A stretch of DNA of 59,927 nt from Palsa-459 sp035510855 (lineage in GTDB: Bacteria > Actinomycetota > Acidimicrobiia > Acidimicrobiales > RAAP-2): the NCBI GenBank assembly GCA_035510855.1, contig DATKGG010000007.1, positions 1-59,927 on the forward strand, given 5' to 3'. Shown piece by piece: positions 43,176 through 55,700 of the stretch. The number at the start of each line of letters is the position of its first letter. The first letter of the stretch is position 1. The position numbers were made by a program, and so were the translations under genes. The notes below the pieces were generated by a model. It made no database searches, was not told where the DNA came from, and worked only from the letters and a program-made list of their open reading frames with translations.

Positions 43176-43904
43176 ATGCGGATCCCGCGACCTCCTGACG
43201 CGCGCGAGGGGGAGCCTGCCCCGTGGCACGGCGTGCCCGCGAACCAGCGCAGGGGCGTCGGCGTGACCCGCGTCGTCGCGGCGCTCGAGAGCGCGGGGCG
43301 CGCCCTTTCGAGCGAGCCCCCCGAGCCGCTCGACGAGCTCACCGGCGTGGACGTAGCGGTCACCGGCGCGCTCGTGAACAGTGCCGTGCTGCTCGCCGCG
43401 TTCGAGGAGGCAGGCGAGGCCCGGCTCATCCTGACGAGGCGCGCGGGGCACCTGCGCCGGCACCGAGGCGAGGTCGCGTTCCCCGGCGGGCGCGTCGAGC
43501 CTCGCGAGACGCCACTCGCTGCCGCCATCCGCGAGGCCCACGAAGAGATCGGGCTCGACCCGCGAGAGGTCACGCCGGTCGGGTGGCTCCGTCCACTCGT
43601 GACCTACGCGTCAGGGTCGCTCATCCGGCCGTACGTGGCCACACTGGCTCGGCGCCCGCATCTCGTGGCGGAGCCTGCCGAGGTGGACCGCGTCTTCGAC
43701 GTCTCGGTGCACGAGCTGCTCACCGAGGGGACATTTCGCGAGGAGCGCTGGCGGCGTTCGAGCCCTCGAGCGGGCGCGGACGAGGAGGGATTCTTTCCCA
43801 TCTTTTTCTTCGAGCTCGACGGCGAGACGATCTGGGGGGCGACGGCTCGGATCCTCACCGAGCTGTGCTGCCTCGTCACGGGAGTCGCTGTGAACCGTCG
43901 ATGA
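43176..43904 (+). CDS. Nudix hydrolase, CoA pyrophosphatase type
   Basis: A 242-residue protein. The Nudix box is complete: G-G-R-V-E-P-R-E-x7-REAHEEIGL. The segment just upstream (LILTRRAGHLRRHRGEVAFP) is the motif that distinguishes CoA-pyrophosphatases (NudL/YeaB-like, PCD1 type). An N-terminal ~65-residue region is family-variable. Expected to cleave CoA or oxidised CoA to phosphopantetheine and adenosine 3',5'-bisphosphate. Confidence 0.88.
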   Translation: MRIPRPPDAREGEPAPWHGVPANQRRGVGVTRVVAALESAGRALSSEPPEPLDELTGVDVAVTGALVNSAVLLAAFEEAGEARLILTRRAGHLRRHRGEVAFPGGRVEPRETPLAAAIREAHEEIGLDPREVTPVGWLRPLVTYASGSLIRPYVATLARRPHLVAEPAEVDRVFDVSVHELLTEGTFREERWRRSSPRAGADEEGFFPIFFFELDGETIWGATARILTELCCLVTGVAVNRR

Positions 43905-43931
43905 CGGCGGAGATCGGCATGCCTGCCCAGG

Positions 43932-43937
43932 TAGATT
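43932..43937 (+). promoter_or_regulatory. Possible -10 element of the guaB3-guaA unit
   Basis: TAGATT 51 bp before GTG 43989. The same hexamer precedes both large protease genes. No -35 match was found. GGAGG at 43979-43983 serves as the ribosome-binding site. Confidence 0.35.
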
Positions 43938-43988
43938 GGGACATCGTCGGGGGTCGGTCTGGCGAGTCGCACCAAACCGGAGGACACC

Positions 43989-45148
43989 GTGGCCGAGATT
44001 GAGATCGGGATCTACAAGTCGGGGCGCCAGGCCTACGGCTTCGACGACATCGCGATCGTGCCGAGCCGCAGGACCCGTGACCCCGAGGACGTCGACATCA
44101 GCTGGGAGCTCGACGCGTTCCGCTTCGAGCTCCCCCTGCTCGGCGCGGCGATGGACGGGGTCGTGAGCCCCGCGACCGCGATCGAGCTCGGACGGCTCGG
44201 CGGTGCGGGCGTGCTCAACCTCGAGGGCCTCTGGACCCGCTACGAGGACCCGACCCCGCTCTTCGACGAGATCCGCGAGCTGGACGACGACAAGGCGACG
44301 GCCCGGATGCAGCAGATGTACCTCGAGCCGATCCGCCTCGAGCTCGTGACCCAGCGCATCAAGGAGATCCGCGCCGCCGGCGTGATCGCCGCGGCGTCGG
44401 TGACCCCGCAGCGAACCGCTCAGCTCGCCCCGGCGTGCGCTGAGGCCGAGCTCGACTTGATGGTGATCCAGGGCACCGTGGTCTCCGCTGAGCACGTGTC
44501 GAAGACGGTCGAGCCGCTCAACCTCAAGCGGTTCATCAGGGAGTTCGAGATCCCCACGATCGTTGGCGGCTGCGCGAGCTACCAGGCCGCGCTGCACCTG
44601 ATGCGGACCGGCGCGATCGGGGTGCTCGTCGGCATCGGTCCGGGCAACGCGTGCACCACGCGAGGCGTGCTCGGCATCGGCGTGCCCCAGGCGACCGCAA
44701 TCGCCGACGTCGCGGGCGCTCGCATGCGCCACCTCGACGAGACGGGTGTCTACGTCCACGTGATCGCCGACGGCGGGATCTCGAAGGGCGGCGATGTCGC
44801 GAAGGCCATCGCGTGCGGCGCGGACGCTGTCATGATCGGCTCGCCGCTGTCGAGCGCGGTCGAGGCCCCTGCGCGCGGCTACCACTGGGGCATGGCGACG
44901 TTCCACCCGACGCTGCCTCGCGGGGCGCGCGTCCGCACCGGGGTCCGCGGGTCGCTGCACGAGATCCTCCTCGGCCCCGCCCACGAGAACGACGGGCGCA
45001 TGAACCTCTTCGGCGCGCTTCGCACCGCCATGGCGACGTGCGGTTACGAGACGCTGAAGGAGTTCCAGAAGGCTGAGGTCATGATCGCCCCGAGCCTCCA
45101 GACGGAGGGCAAGCAGCTCCAGCGCGCCCAGGGCGTCGGCATGGGACA

Positions 45149-45152
<4 letters not shown>
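43989..45152 (+). CDS. guaB3: GuaB3-family IMP dehydrogenase-related protein
   Basis: A 387-residue TIM-barrel protein of the IMPDH/GMP reductase superfamily, without the CBS domain pair. YGFDDIAIVPSRRTRDPEDV is the N-terminal signature. GIGPGNACTTRGVLGIG carries the catalytic Cys loop; the family usually has GPGSICTTR. VIADGGISKGGDVAKAIACG and AVMIGSPLSS bind the phosphate. Family members have been variously assigned IMPDH or GMP-reductase roles. Direct coupling to guaA (TTGA overlap) supports guanine-nucleotide metabolism. A canonical guaB is not in the window. Confidence 0.93.
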
Positions 45153-46698
<1,546 letters not shown>

Positions 46699-46702
<4 letters not shown>

Positions 46703-48969
46703 CGGCGAGCGATCTCGCCGCGCGGCGCCAGCACACCGCGCACCGCGCCGACGAGGCCATCCTCACCCAGCTCGTCGCGGACCTGACCGAGCCACAGCGC
46801 CAGGCCGTCGAGCATCGCGGCGGCCCGCTCCTCGTCATCGCGGGCGCGGGGTCAGGCAAGACCAGGGTGCTCACGAGGCGCATCGCGCACCTGCTCGCGA
46901 CCGGCGACGCGATGCCGTTCTCGATCCTCGCGATCACGTTCACCAACAAGGCTGCCGACGAGATGCGCTCTCGCGTCGTCGAGCTCGTGGGCCCGGGCGC
47001 AGAACGGATGTGGGTGCTCACGTTCCACTCGGCGTGCCTGCGAATGCTGCGCGCGAACGCCGTGCGCATCGGCTTCCAGCCGGGCTTCACGGTCTACGAC
47101 GACACCGACTCGCGCCGCGTGCTCGAGCTCATCATGCAAGAGATGGGCCTGGACCTGCGCCGGCTCCCGCCGCGGTCCGTCGCCGCACAGATCTCCACGG
47201 CGAAGTCCCAGCTGCAGGGACCCGCCGCGTACGCGTCCGACGGCTTCGGGCAGGGGGACCCGTATCGGCGACGGATCGCCGAGCTCTACGAGCGCTACGA
47301 GCGACGGCTCATAGCTGCGAACGCGATGGACTTCGACGACCTGCTGGCCAACACCGTGCGGCTGTTCCGAACTTGCCCCGACGTGCTGGCGCACTACCGG
47401 CAGCGATTCAGCCACATCCTGGTCGACGAGTACCAGGACACGAACCTCGCCCAGGACGAGATCGTCCGGCTGCTCGCGATGGAGCACCGCAACGTCGCGG
47501 TGGTCGGTGACGCCGACCAATCCATCTACCGGTTCCGCGCCGCGGACGTGCGGAACATCCTGGAGTTCGAGCAGCACTTCCCCGACGCGACGGTCGTGCT
47601 GCTCGAGCAGAACTTCCGAAGCACCCAGACGATCCTCGACGCCGCGAACGCCATCATCGCGAACAACCCCGCAACGCATCGCAAGCACCTGTTCACGGTC
47701 GGGGACCAAGGCGCCCAGATCACCCGGTACCGCGCGACCGACGAGCACGACGAGGCCGCCTGGGTCGCCTCGAGCGTGCTGCGACTCCGCACCGCCCCGG
47801 ACATGCGATGGGGCGACGTCGCGATCTTTTACCGGACCAACGCACAGTCGCGCGTGCTCGAGGACGAGCTCGTGCGCGCCGAGATCCCCTACAAGGTCGT
47901 CGGCGGCACGCGGTTCTACGACCGGCGCGAGATCAAGGACGTTCTCGCGTACCTGCGCCTGTGCGCGAACCCCTACGACGAGGTCGCCGCTCGCCGCATC
48001 GTCAACGTGCCGAAGCGCGGCATCGGGGCGACCTCGGTGACTCGCCTCGGCGCGTACGCGGCGCAGGCTGGCGTGAGCTTCGCCGAGGCGATCCGACGTG
48101 CCGAGGACGCCGGGCTCACCGGCAAGGCGCTGCGGGGCGCGATCGAGCTGAGCGGCGTGCTCGAGGCGCTGCTCGCGATGCGCGACGACGTCGACCCAGG
48201 CGTGCTCGTCGAAGAGGTCGTCGACCGCTCCGGCTACGGCGCGATCCTCGACGCGGAGGGGACCGACGAGGCGTGGTCGCGACGAGAGAACCTCGCTGAG
48301 CTCGTGGGCGCGGCCGCCGAGTACGAGACCCTCGAGGGTTTCTTGGAGCGCATGGCGCTCGTCGCCGACAGCGACGAGCTCGATCTCAGCGGCGGCCGCG
48401 TGTCGCTCATGACGCTGCACATAGCCAAGGGCCTCGAGTTCGACGCGGTGTTCCTCACGGGCATGGAGGAGGGTGTGTTCCCGCATATGCGGAGCCTCGG
48501 CGACCCGTTCGCGCTTGAAGAGGAGCGACGCCTCTGCTACGTGGGTGTGACGCGGGCCAGACGGCACCTCGCGGTGTCGCACGCCTGGACACGAAGCCTC
48601 TTCGGGTCCACCACGCACGGCATCCCCTCGAGGTTCCTCGCCGAGCTCCCCGAAGGGCTGCTCGCCGACGTCTCGCCGCCGCTGTGGCGAAGCTCGCGCG
48701 GCGAGCCTGCGTCACGCGATCGCGACGACGAAGAGGGCGGCACCACCTTCGGAAGGGGGGCAGCCCCGCTGCGGCGACCTACGACGACGGGCGCCGAGCT
48801 CCTTGGACTCGCACCCGGCGATCGGGTCGTCCACGAGCGCTGGGGGAGCGGCGTCGTCGTCTCCGTCGAGGGGACCGGCGAGCAAGCGCGCGGCCGCGTG
48901 CGATTCGGCGACGCAGGCGAGAAGCAGCTGCTCTTCGCGATGGCCCCGCTCCAGCGTGACGACACGTAG
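46699..48969 (+). CDS. pcrA: UvrD/Rep-family DNA helicase PcrA
   Basis: An SF1A 3'-5' helicase of 756 residues. GTG 46699 overlaps the guaA stop; an in-frame GTG lies two codons upstream. Motifs in order: Q motif LTEPQRQAV, Walker A AGAGSGKTRVLTRRIA, Ia ITFTNKAADEMRSR, II ILVDEYQDTN, III VVGDADQSIYRFRAAD, IV LEQNFRST, V VSLMTLHIAKGLEFDAVFL, VI RRLCYVGVTRARRHLAVS. The terminal ~50 residues (GDRVVHERWGSGVVVSVEG) are the PcrA C-terminal Tudor-like module that contacts RNA polymerase. Roles: repair and replication-transcription conflict. Confidence 0.95.
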
Positions 48970-48984
48970 GCATCCATTGGTTCG

Positions 48985-49005
48985 CGCGCGACGGCCCGTC
49001 GCGCG
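48985..49005 (+). terminator. Hairpin after pcrA
   Basis: CGCGCGAC-GGCCC-GTCGCGCG, an 8-bp perfect stem 15 bp downstream of the pcrA stop. It separates the housekeeping run from the protease gene. Confidence 0.65.
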
Positions 49006-49105
49006 ACCCCCGCTGAATTCGTTTCCGTTAGAGCCGCGATGAGTGTGGAATGAAATCGGGCGTCGGCCAGCGGCTCTGTCCGGTGCAGGCCGAGCGAAGT
49101 TCGCC

Positions 49106-49111
49106 TAGATT
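49106..49111 (+). promoter_or_regulatory. Possible -10 element of the first protease gene
   Basis: TAGATT, 43 bp before the ATG, within CCTAGATTC. The same nine bases lie 39 bp before the second protease's start, which suggests a duplicated promoter. AGGAGGGG (49144-49151) is the ribosome-binding site. Confidence 0.45.
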
Positions 49112-49154
49112 CTGCCCGCGGCCCTCGGCCGTCAACTGCTCTCAGGAGGGGTAC

Positions 49155-52100
49155 ATGCGTTCAAGTCGTTTGTTCCGCGCGGGGATCTTCGGTGCGGCAA
49201 CGTGCGTCGTTGCAGCACTCGGCATTCCTGCGGCGTCTGCGAGTGCAGCGGCTCGAGCCGTCACCGCGCAGTCGTCGCATGCCTATCTGATCTTCTTGAG
49301 GGGCCCGAGCGGCTCCATCTCGACTGGCACGGGCCGCGCAGAGGTGCGTACGTCTCAGGACGCAGTCGGCTCGCAGCTCGCTGCCTTCAGCAGCCACATC
49401 ATCGCTCGGTCGCTCGTCCCCGACGAGTTGACCGCGAGGATGACGGCGTCCGAGGCGTCCATCGTGCGACGCGATGCCGGAGTTGTCGCGGTACTCGCGA
49501 ACTCGAACATCCCGATGCCGACCGTGCCCAACTTCTCGGTACACGAGACGACGACGGGGGCTCACTCGACGGTTCGCCCCCACGTCCTGCCGGGCGTGTG
49601 TGGCACCGCCGCGCACCCACAGCTCGACCCCGAGGCGCTGAGCAACATCAACGCAGAGGCCGCGATCCACTCCGGCGCTGACGGTGCGGGTGTGTCCGTT
49701 GCGTTCATCGCCGATGGCCTTGACACGACGGTCCCTGACTTCCAGCGCAACGCCGCGTTCGCCTCAGCGGGCAACCCGGCCGGCCACCCGGTGATCACGT
49801 CGTACCAGGACTTCTCCGGTGACGGCACCGCGGCCGCGACGCCCGGTGGCGAGGCCTTCTTGGACGCGAGCTCGATCGCCGCACAGGGCAACTCGGTCTA
49901 CGACCTCTCCGGCTTCGTGAACGCGGCGCACCCGCTGCCCGCGGGCTGTGACATCAAGGTGCAGGGCGATGCCCCTGGCGCCGACGTGTACGCGCTCAAG
50001 GTCTTCTCGAACACGTTTACGACGACCTCGGCGTTCATCCAGGCGATCGACTACGCCGTCTCGCACGGCGTCAAGGTCATCAACGAGTCCTTCGGCTCGA
50101 ACCCCTTCCCGGACTCCTCGCTCGACGCGACGAAGCTCGCCGATGACGCGGCGGTCGCCGCTGGCGTGACGGTCGTCGTGAGCTCCGGCGACGCCGGCAT
50201 CTCCAGCACGATCGGCTCGCCGTCGGACGACCCCAACCTCATCTCGGTTGGCGCGACGACGACGTTCCGCTCCTACCAGCAGGACACCTACGGCGGCATC
50301 AATGCCCCCGGCATCGGCAACGGCAAGGTCATCGACAACAACATCTCGTCGCTGTCGTCGGGCGGCTTCGCCCAGGACGGCAAGACCGTCGACCTCGTCG
50401 CCCCCGGTGACCTCAACTGGGCACTGTGCTCGGCATCGGTGTCCTACCCCGACTGCGGCGGCGCGACACTCGAGCTCAGTGGTGGCACCAGCGAGTCGTC
50501 CCCGCTCACCGCGGGTGCGGCAGCGGACGTCATCCAGGCCTACGCCGCGACGCACCACCACACCTACCCGTCACCCGCGCTCGTCAAGCACATCCTGACG
50601 AGCTCGGCGACGGACGTCCTCGCCCCCGGCGACCAGCAGGGCGCGGGCATCCTCAACGTCGGTGCTGCGGTCGACCTCGCGCGCTCCATCGTCAACACGA
50701 CCGACGCGCACCGTCCGGGCGGGCTGCTTGCGAACAAGTCGCAGCTCGACTTGACGGGGCTCCCGAACACGAACGTGACCACCACGGTCAAGCTGACCAA
50801 CACCGGCACCCACGGCGTGACGGTCAAGCCCGTGATCCGACAGCTCGTGAAGTCCTCGCAGGTCACCGGGTCAGTCACGATGGACCCCTCGACGCCCGCG
50901 ACCCAGCCGATGTTCCCGATCTGGTCGGGCTTCGAAGAGACCTACCAGACCTCGAAGTTCGTCGTGCCCGCGCACACGGACCGGCTGAAGTTCGAGGCCG
51001 CGTGGACGTACACCCAGCAGACGTCGGTGCTGCACGTGGCGCTGTTCGGCCCCGACAAGTACTACGCGGCCTACTCGCTGCCCCAGGGCACCGGTGACTA
51101 CTCCGAGGTGGAGGTCGCCGCGCCCAAGGCAGGGAAGTGGACCGCGGTCTTCTTCACCGAGTACGACGGCGACGCCGCGACGGCCAAGGGCACCTCGGGC
51201 TTGGTGCCGTACAACGCGAGCTTCTGGAAGTACGAGCAGACCGGCACGGCCAGCCCGAACTCGCTCCACATCGGAGCCGGGCAGACCAAGACGGTCACGG
51301 TGAAGCTCCACACCCCGAGCAACCCCGGCGACACCGTCGCATCGCTCGAGGCCGGCACGATCTCGATCCCGATCACGCTGCGCACGCAGATCAAGATCGG
51401 CTCGAGCGGCGGCTCCTTTGCGGGCGTCCTCACGGGCGGCAACGGCCGTGGCGGCGAACCTGCCAAGACGAACACCTACACGTTCAAGGTGCCGTCGGGC
51501 AAGAAGGACCTCGACGCGAGCATCGTGATGGGGTCGAACCTGCCGGGCGGGCTTCTGCCCGGTGACCAGTTCAACGGCATGCTCGTCGACCCGACGGGGC
51601 AGATCCAGGCCTACAACACCAACTACACCAACGGCGGCGTGAACCCGTACCTCCAGTTGTACGCCAACCACCCCGCCGCGGGGAAATGGGAGCTCGTCAT
51701 CGACTGGGCCCAGCCCACGATGGGCGTGGCCGACTCGGTCGGGTTCAGGGGTGCGGTGCGGTTCAACCTCGTCTCGACGGGGAGCGCGCTGCCGGACTCG
51801 GCGCTGACTTACGTGAACACGACGGGTGGGACCTACAACGTGACGGTCACCAACACGGGCGTCGCGCCGATGATTCTGTCCACCGACGCGCGCCTCCCGA
51901 CGTCGGCGAACTACACGCTGTCGGACTTCTTAAGCTCCTCATTGACGCAGAACCTGCCAGGCGGCAACAACACGTTCTTCGTGCCCACGCACTCCTCGGC
52001 GCTGTCGGTGGCACAGTCGTCGAGCCTGCCTGCCACGTTCGACGTGTCCACGTACCCCGGCGACCCGGACATCTCGCCCCAGACGGGCGGGACCGACGTG

Positions 52101-52544
52101 GCGACGACGTTGACATCGTCAACCGCGTCGATCACGTACACCCCGCCGACACAGGTGACACCCGCCCTGTGGTTCGACGCCGACTCGGAGATCGGGCCCT
52201 ACGGCACTGGTCCTGCGCCGGCTGGCACCGAGACGACGGACGCCAGCGTCACGGCGCTCGCGTTCGACACCGCGGTGAGCTCGTCGACCGGTGACGCGGT
52301 GCAGCACTTCACGACGGGCGGTGGCGGCTTCTCGCCGATCCTCGTGAATCCGGGAACCTCGGCAGTGATCGCGATCACGATCACCCCGACGGCCTCGCTC
52401 GGCACCACCGTGTCGGGCACGCTGTTCGTGGACGACTTCACCGAGGGGCAATACGACCCAGGCGGCACGCTCGCCTTTGCGACGGTCTTCACGTCGGACA
52501 TCGCGGCGATCCCCTACGAGTACACGGTCGGTTCGCCCTCCTAA
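49155..52544 (+). CDS. Secreted subtilase-fold protease with sedolisin-like catalytic residues (copy 1)
   Basis: 1,129 residues. A Sec signal peptide (~1-33: RSSRLFRAG, hydrophobic core, AASASA) is followed by an I9-like propeptide region (~40-120; YLIFLRG to VVAVLANS). The catalytic core is ~150-515. The usual S8 Asp motif (D-T/S-G) is replaced by A186-D187-G188 in VAFIADGLD, and no HGTH His motif exists. In its place is GGEAFLDASSI with E233 and D237, the E-x3-D spacing of S53 sedolisins. The oxyanion position reads SSGD (D346) where S8 has Asn. The nucleophile is S446 in SGGTSESSP. The segment after Ser (SSATDVLAPGDQQGAGILNV) is S8-like. Four core Cys (149, 265, 425, 434) recur in copy 2. 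About 600 C-terminal residues are beta-rich (LTNTGTHGVTV, TNTGVAPMILS). Substrate unknown; acid-active secreted proteolysis is inference. Confidence 0.82.
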   Translation: MRSSRLFRAGIFGAATCVVAALGIPAASASAAARAVTAQSSHAYLIFLRGPSGSISTGTGRAEVRTSQDAVGSQLAAFSSHIIARSLVPDELTARMTASEASIVRRDAGVVAVLANSNIPMPTVPNFSVHETTTGAHSTVRPHVLPGVCGTAAHPQLDPEALSNINAEAAIHSGADGAGVSVAFIADGLDTTVPDFQRNAAFASAGNPAGHPVITSYQDFSGDGTAAATPGGEAFLDASSIAAQGNSVYDLSGFVNAAHPLPAGCDIKVQGDAPGADVYALKVFSNTFTTTSAFIQAIDYAVSHGVKVINESFGSNPFPDSSLDATKLADDAAVAAGVTVVVSSGDAGISSTIGSPSDDPNLISVGATTTFRSYQQDTYGGINAPGIGNGKVIDNNISSLSSGGFAQDGKTVDLVAPGDLNWALCSASVSYPDCGGATLELSGGTSESSPLTAGAAADVIQAYAATHHHTYPSPALVKHILTSSATDVLAPGDQQGAGILNVGAAVDLARSIVNTTDAHRPGGLLANKSQLDLTGLPNTNVTTTVKLTNTGTHGVTVKPVIRQLVKSSQVTGSVTMDPSTPATQPMFPIWSGFEETYQTSKFVVPAHTDRLKFEAAWTYTQQTSVLHVALFGPDKYYAAYSLPQGTGDYSEVEVAAPKAGKWTAVFFTEYDGDAATAKGTSGLVPYNASFWKYEQTGTASPNSLHIGAGQTKTVTVKLHTPSNPGDTVASLEAGTISIPITLRTQIKIGSSGGSFAGVLTGGNGRGGEPAKTNTYTFKVPSGKKDLDASIVMGSNLPGGLLPGDQFNGMLVDPTGQIQAYNTNYTNGGVNPYLQLYANHPAAGKWELVIDWAQPTMGVADSVGFRGAVRFNLVSTGSALPDSALTYVNTTGGTYNVTVTNTGVAPMILSTDARLPTSANYTLSDFLSSSLTQNLPGGNNTFFVPTHSSALSVAQSSSLPATFDVSTYPGDPDISPQTGGTDVATTLTSSTASITYTPPTQVTPALWFDADSEIGPYGTGPAPAGTETTDASVTALAFDTAVSSSTGDAVQHFTTGGGGFSPILVNPGTSAVIAITITPTASLGTTVSGTLFVDDFTEGQYDPGGTLAFATVFTSDIAAIPYEYTVGSPS

Positions 52545-52556
52545 GCAGTCAGTGCA

Positions 52557-52599
52557 ACGCAGCGCCGGCCCGGGCTTCCCACCCGGGCCGGCGCTGCGT
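52557..52599 (+). terminator. Very strong 18-bp hairpin between the two protease genes
   Basis: ACGCAGCGCCGGCCCGGG, 7-nt loop, and its perfect reverse complement; begins 13 bp after the first protease stop. No T run. Together with the promoter-like element at 52676 it implies separate transcripts for the two paralogues. Confidence 0.85.
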
Positions 52600-52675
52600 C
52601 CCCACTCCAACGGGGCCTGCCCGAGCAGCCGCTCGCGCCTGGTTCGTACGAGGGCGCTCGTGTCGCGGGATCTCC

Positions 52676-52681
52676 TAGATT
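52676..52681 (+). promoter_or_regulatory. Possible -10 element of the second protease gene
   Basis: TAGATT inside CCTAGATTC, the same nonamer found before copy 1 at a nearly equal distance from the start. No -35 consensus recognised. Confidence 0.45.
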
Positions 52682-52720
52682 CGGCGCACGGCCGTGTGGC
52701 CGTCCACCGTCAGGGGTCTC

Positions 52721-55700
52721 GTGCGACTTGTCCGAATCTCGAAGCGTGCCGGCACCGTCGCCGCAGCGTGCGCCGCGCTCACGATCACCGTCCCCGCGAT
52801 CGCGACCGCGGCTGCTCGAGTCGCCGCCTCCCGCGAGCATACGATGCTCGTCCTCCTCCGCCCGCACCCGGCCGGTCCTGCGCAACGGAGCGGCGATGCC
52901 CTCGGTCGCAGCGCCCAGTCCTCAGTCGCGTCGCTCGCCACGGGCATCGGGAGCACCGTGTACGCGAGGACGTCGGTCCCCGACACCCTGACCGTCGCTG
53001 TCACTGGCGCGCAGGCTGCCACATTGTCCAGGAGCCCCCTCGTCGCCGCGGTGCTCCCCGACGCGGTGATCCCGGGTCCCTCAGTCCCGATGTTCACCTC
53101 GAGGACCGCAACAACGACGCGTGGCACGTCCAAGACCGCCTCGTGTGGGACCAAGACGCACCCCCAGATCAATCCGGAGGCACTCGCCAACATCAACGAC
53201 GTGCCGGGGTCGACGCTCGGCTTCATCGGACGCGGCGTGAAGGTCGCGTTCCTCGCAGACGGGATCGCCGTCGGGAGCCAGGACCTCCGTCGCAACCCGA
53301 CCTACGCCTCGACGGGCTCGCCAGCAGGGAGCCGCGTGATCGCGCGGTACGTGGACTTCTCCGGCGACGGGACAACGGCACCCACGTTCGGCGGGGAGGC
53401 GTTCCTCGACGCGAGCTCGATCGCGGCCCAGGGCAACGGTGTCTACGACCTGAGCCGCTTCGTGGACCCCTCGCACCCGCTGCCCGCGGGCTGTGACGTC
53501 AAGATCGTCGGCGCGGCGCCAGGCGCGACCGTCTACGCCCTCAAGATCTTCGCGCAGAACAACTCGACGACGGGATCGGGCTTCGTCCAAGCGATCAGCT
53601 ACGCGGTGGCGAGCGGCGTCAAGGTCATCAACGAGTCCTTCGGCTCGAATCCCCTGCCCGACACCGCGAGCGACATCGTCAAGGCAGCCGACGACGCCGC
53701 GGTGGCCGCCGGCGTCACCGTCGTCGTGAGCTCCGGCGACGCTGGCATCACGAGCACCATCGGGTCGCCGGCGTCGGACCCCAACGTGCTCGCGGTCGGT
53801 GCGTCCACCACCTTCCGCGCCTACCAGCAGGACTCCTTCGGCGGCATCAACCTCCCCGGTGAGAAGGATCGCTACCTCGACAACAACATCTCGTCGCTGT
53901 CCTCGGGCGGCTTCGCCCAGGACGGCACGACCGTCGACCTCGTCGCCCCCGGGGACCTCAACTGGACCCTGTGCTCGGCGTCGCGGTCCTACTCGGACTG
54001 CGCCGGTCAGAGCCTGCAGCTCTCGGGCGGCACCAGCGAGTCGTCACCGCTCACCGCCGGGGCCGCCGCCGACGTCATCCAGGCGTACGAGTCATCGCAC
54101 CACGGCGCCTTCCCGACGCCCCAGCTCGTCAAGCAGATCCTCATGAGCACCGCGACGGACATCGCCGCCCCCAGCGACCAGCAGGGCGCGGGGCTCCTCA
54201 ACGTCGGCAGGGCGGTGCGCCTCGCGCTGTCGATCGCGGGCTCGACGCACTCGCCGGCCCCGGGCGGCCTGCTCGACGACGCCGGGCAGGTGAGCCTCTC
54301 GGGTCTGCCCTCGACGCAGGTGACGAGCGCGTTCTCGCTCACGAATACCGCGACGACCCCGGCGCACGTGGCGATCGCGACCCGTGGCCTCGTGCCGGTG
54401 CGCGTTGTCGCGGGGCACGTGACGCTCGACCCTCGCGCGTCCTCGCACCAGCCCCGGTTCTCGATCTGGTCGGGGGCCACCGAGGTGTACCAGCGGGCCA
54501 CCTTCCGCGTCGGCCCGGGCCTCAGCCGCATCCAGCTGCAGGCCGGGTACCGCTTCGCACAGCAGACCTCGGTCGTCCACGTCGCACTGTTCGGCCCGAG
54601 CGGCGACCTCGCGGGCTACTCCAATCCCCAAGGATTCGGCGACTACGCCGACGTCGAGGTCGCCGACCCCGCCCCCGGGGTCTGGGCCGCCGCGTTCTTC
54701 ACCGTGTGGAACGGCTACGAGAACGGACAAGCCGGCACGTCCGGACCCGAGCCCTGGAGCTTCACCGAGCTGCGCTACCGCCCGGACGGCAGGGTCACGC
54801 CGTCCTCGGTCGTGATCGCCCCGGGGGCGACCAAGAGCGTCCAGTACGCCGCGACGCTGCCCTCGACGCCCGGCGACTCGGCAGCCTCGATCGTGGTGCG
54901 CACAGCCGGTGTCGTGTCCACGATCCCCGTCACGCTGCGGACGCTCATCCCGATCGGCGCGGGCGGGGGGCACTTCAGCGGCGTGCTGACCGGGGGCAAC
55001 GGCCGCGGCGGCGCGCCGGGTCAGACCAACACGTACGGCTTCACAGTGCCCGCTGGCGAGCACGACCTCGACGTGGGCGTGCGAATGGCGTCGAATCCGG
55101 CGGTGGCGTCACTCCCCGGCGACCAGCTGGTCGCCACGCTCGTCGACCCCGCCGGTGAAGCCGTCGCCTACGACTCCAACTACACGCTCAATGACACCGG
55201 CCCGATCGTCACCCCGTTCCTCGACCTCTATGGGGCCAACCCGGCGCCCGGAGCCTGGACCCTGGTGCTCGAGTGGGCTCAGCCGGTCAGCGGTGCGGCG
55301 ACCTCGGTCCCGTTCACGGGATCGATCGAGTTCAACCAGGTCTCGGTCGTCAACGACCTCCCGGACGCGCCCTCAGCGACCGTGCCCAGTGCCGGCGCGT
55401 CGTTCTCCGTCACGGTCCACAACACCGGCGTCGCGCCCATGATCGTGTCGCCCGACGCGAGGCTCACGACGACCACGACGCTCCCGCTCGTCGACAGCCA
55501 GTTCCCCTCGACCCAGGACCTGCCGGATGCCGCCAACTCGTACTACGTCCCGACCGAGTCGTCGTCGGTGACGTTCGCGGAGGTCTCGACGGCGCGGGTG
55601 ACCTTCGACGCGTCCTTCGCGCCCGGGGACCCGGATCTCTCGCCGCTCGTTCCCGAGCCTGACATGGTGGCGAGCACGACGCCGACGAGCGCGTCGCTCG

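Noticed and set aside
49695..49730. VAFIADGLD read as an ordinary subtilisin catalytic Asp
   Set aside because: Aligned to V-A-V-x-D-T-G-V-D, the Asp is shifted by one and the true position is Ala in both paralogues; the E-x3-D motif fits better.
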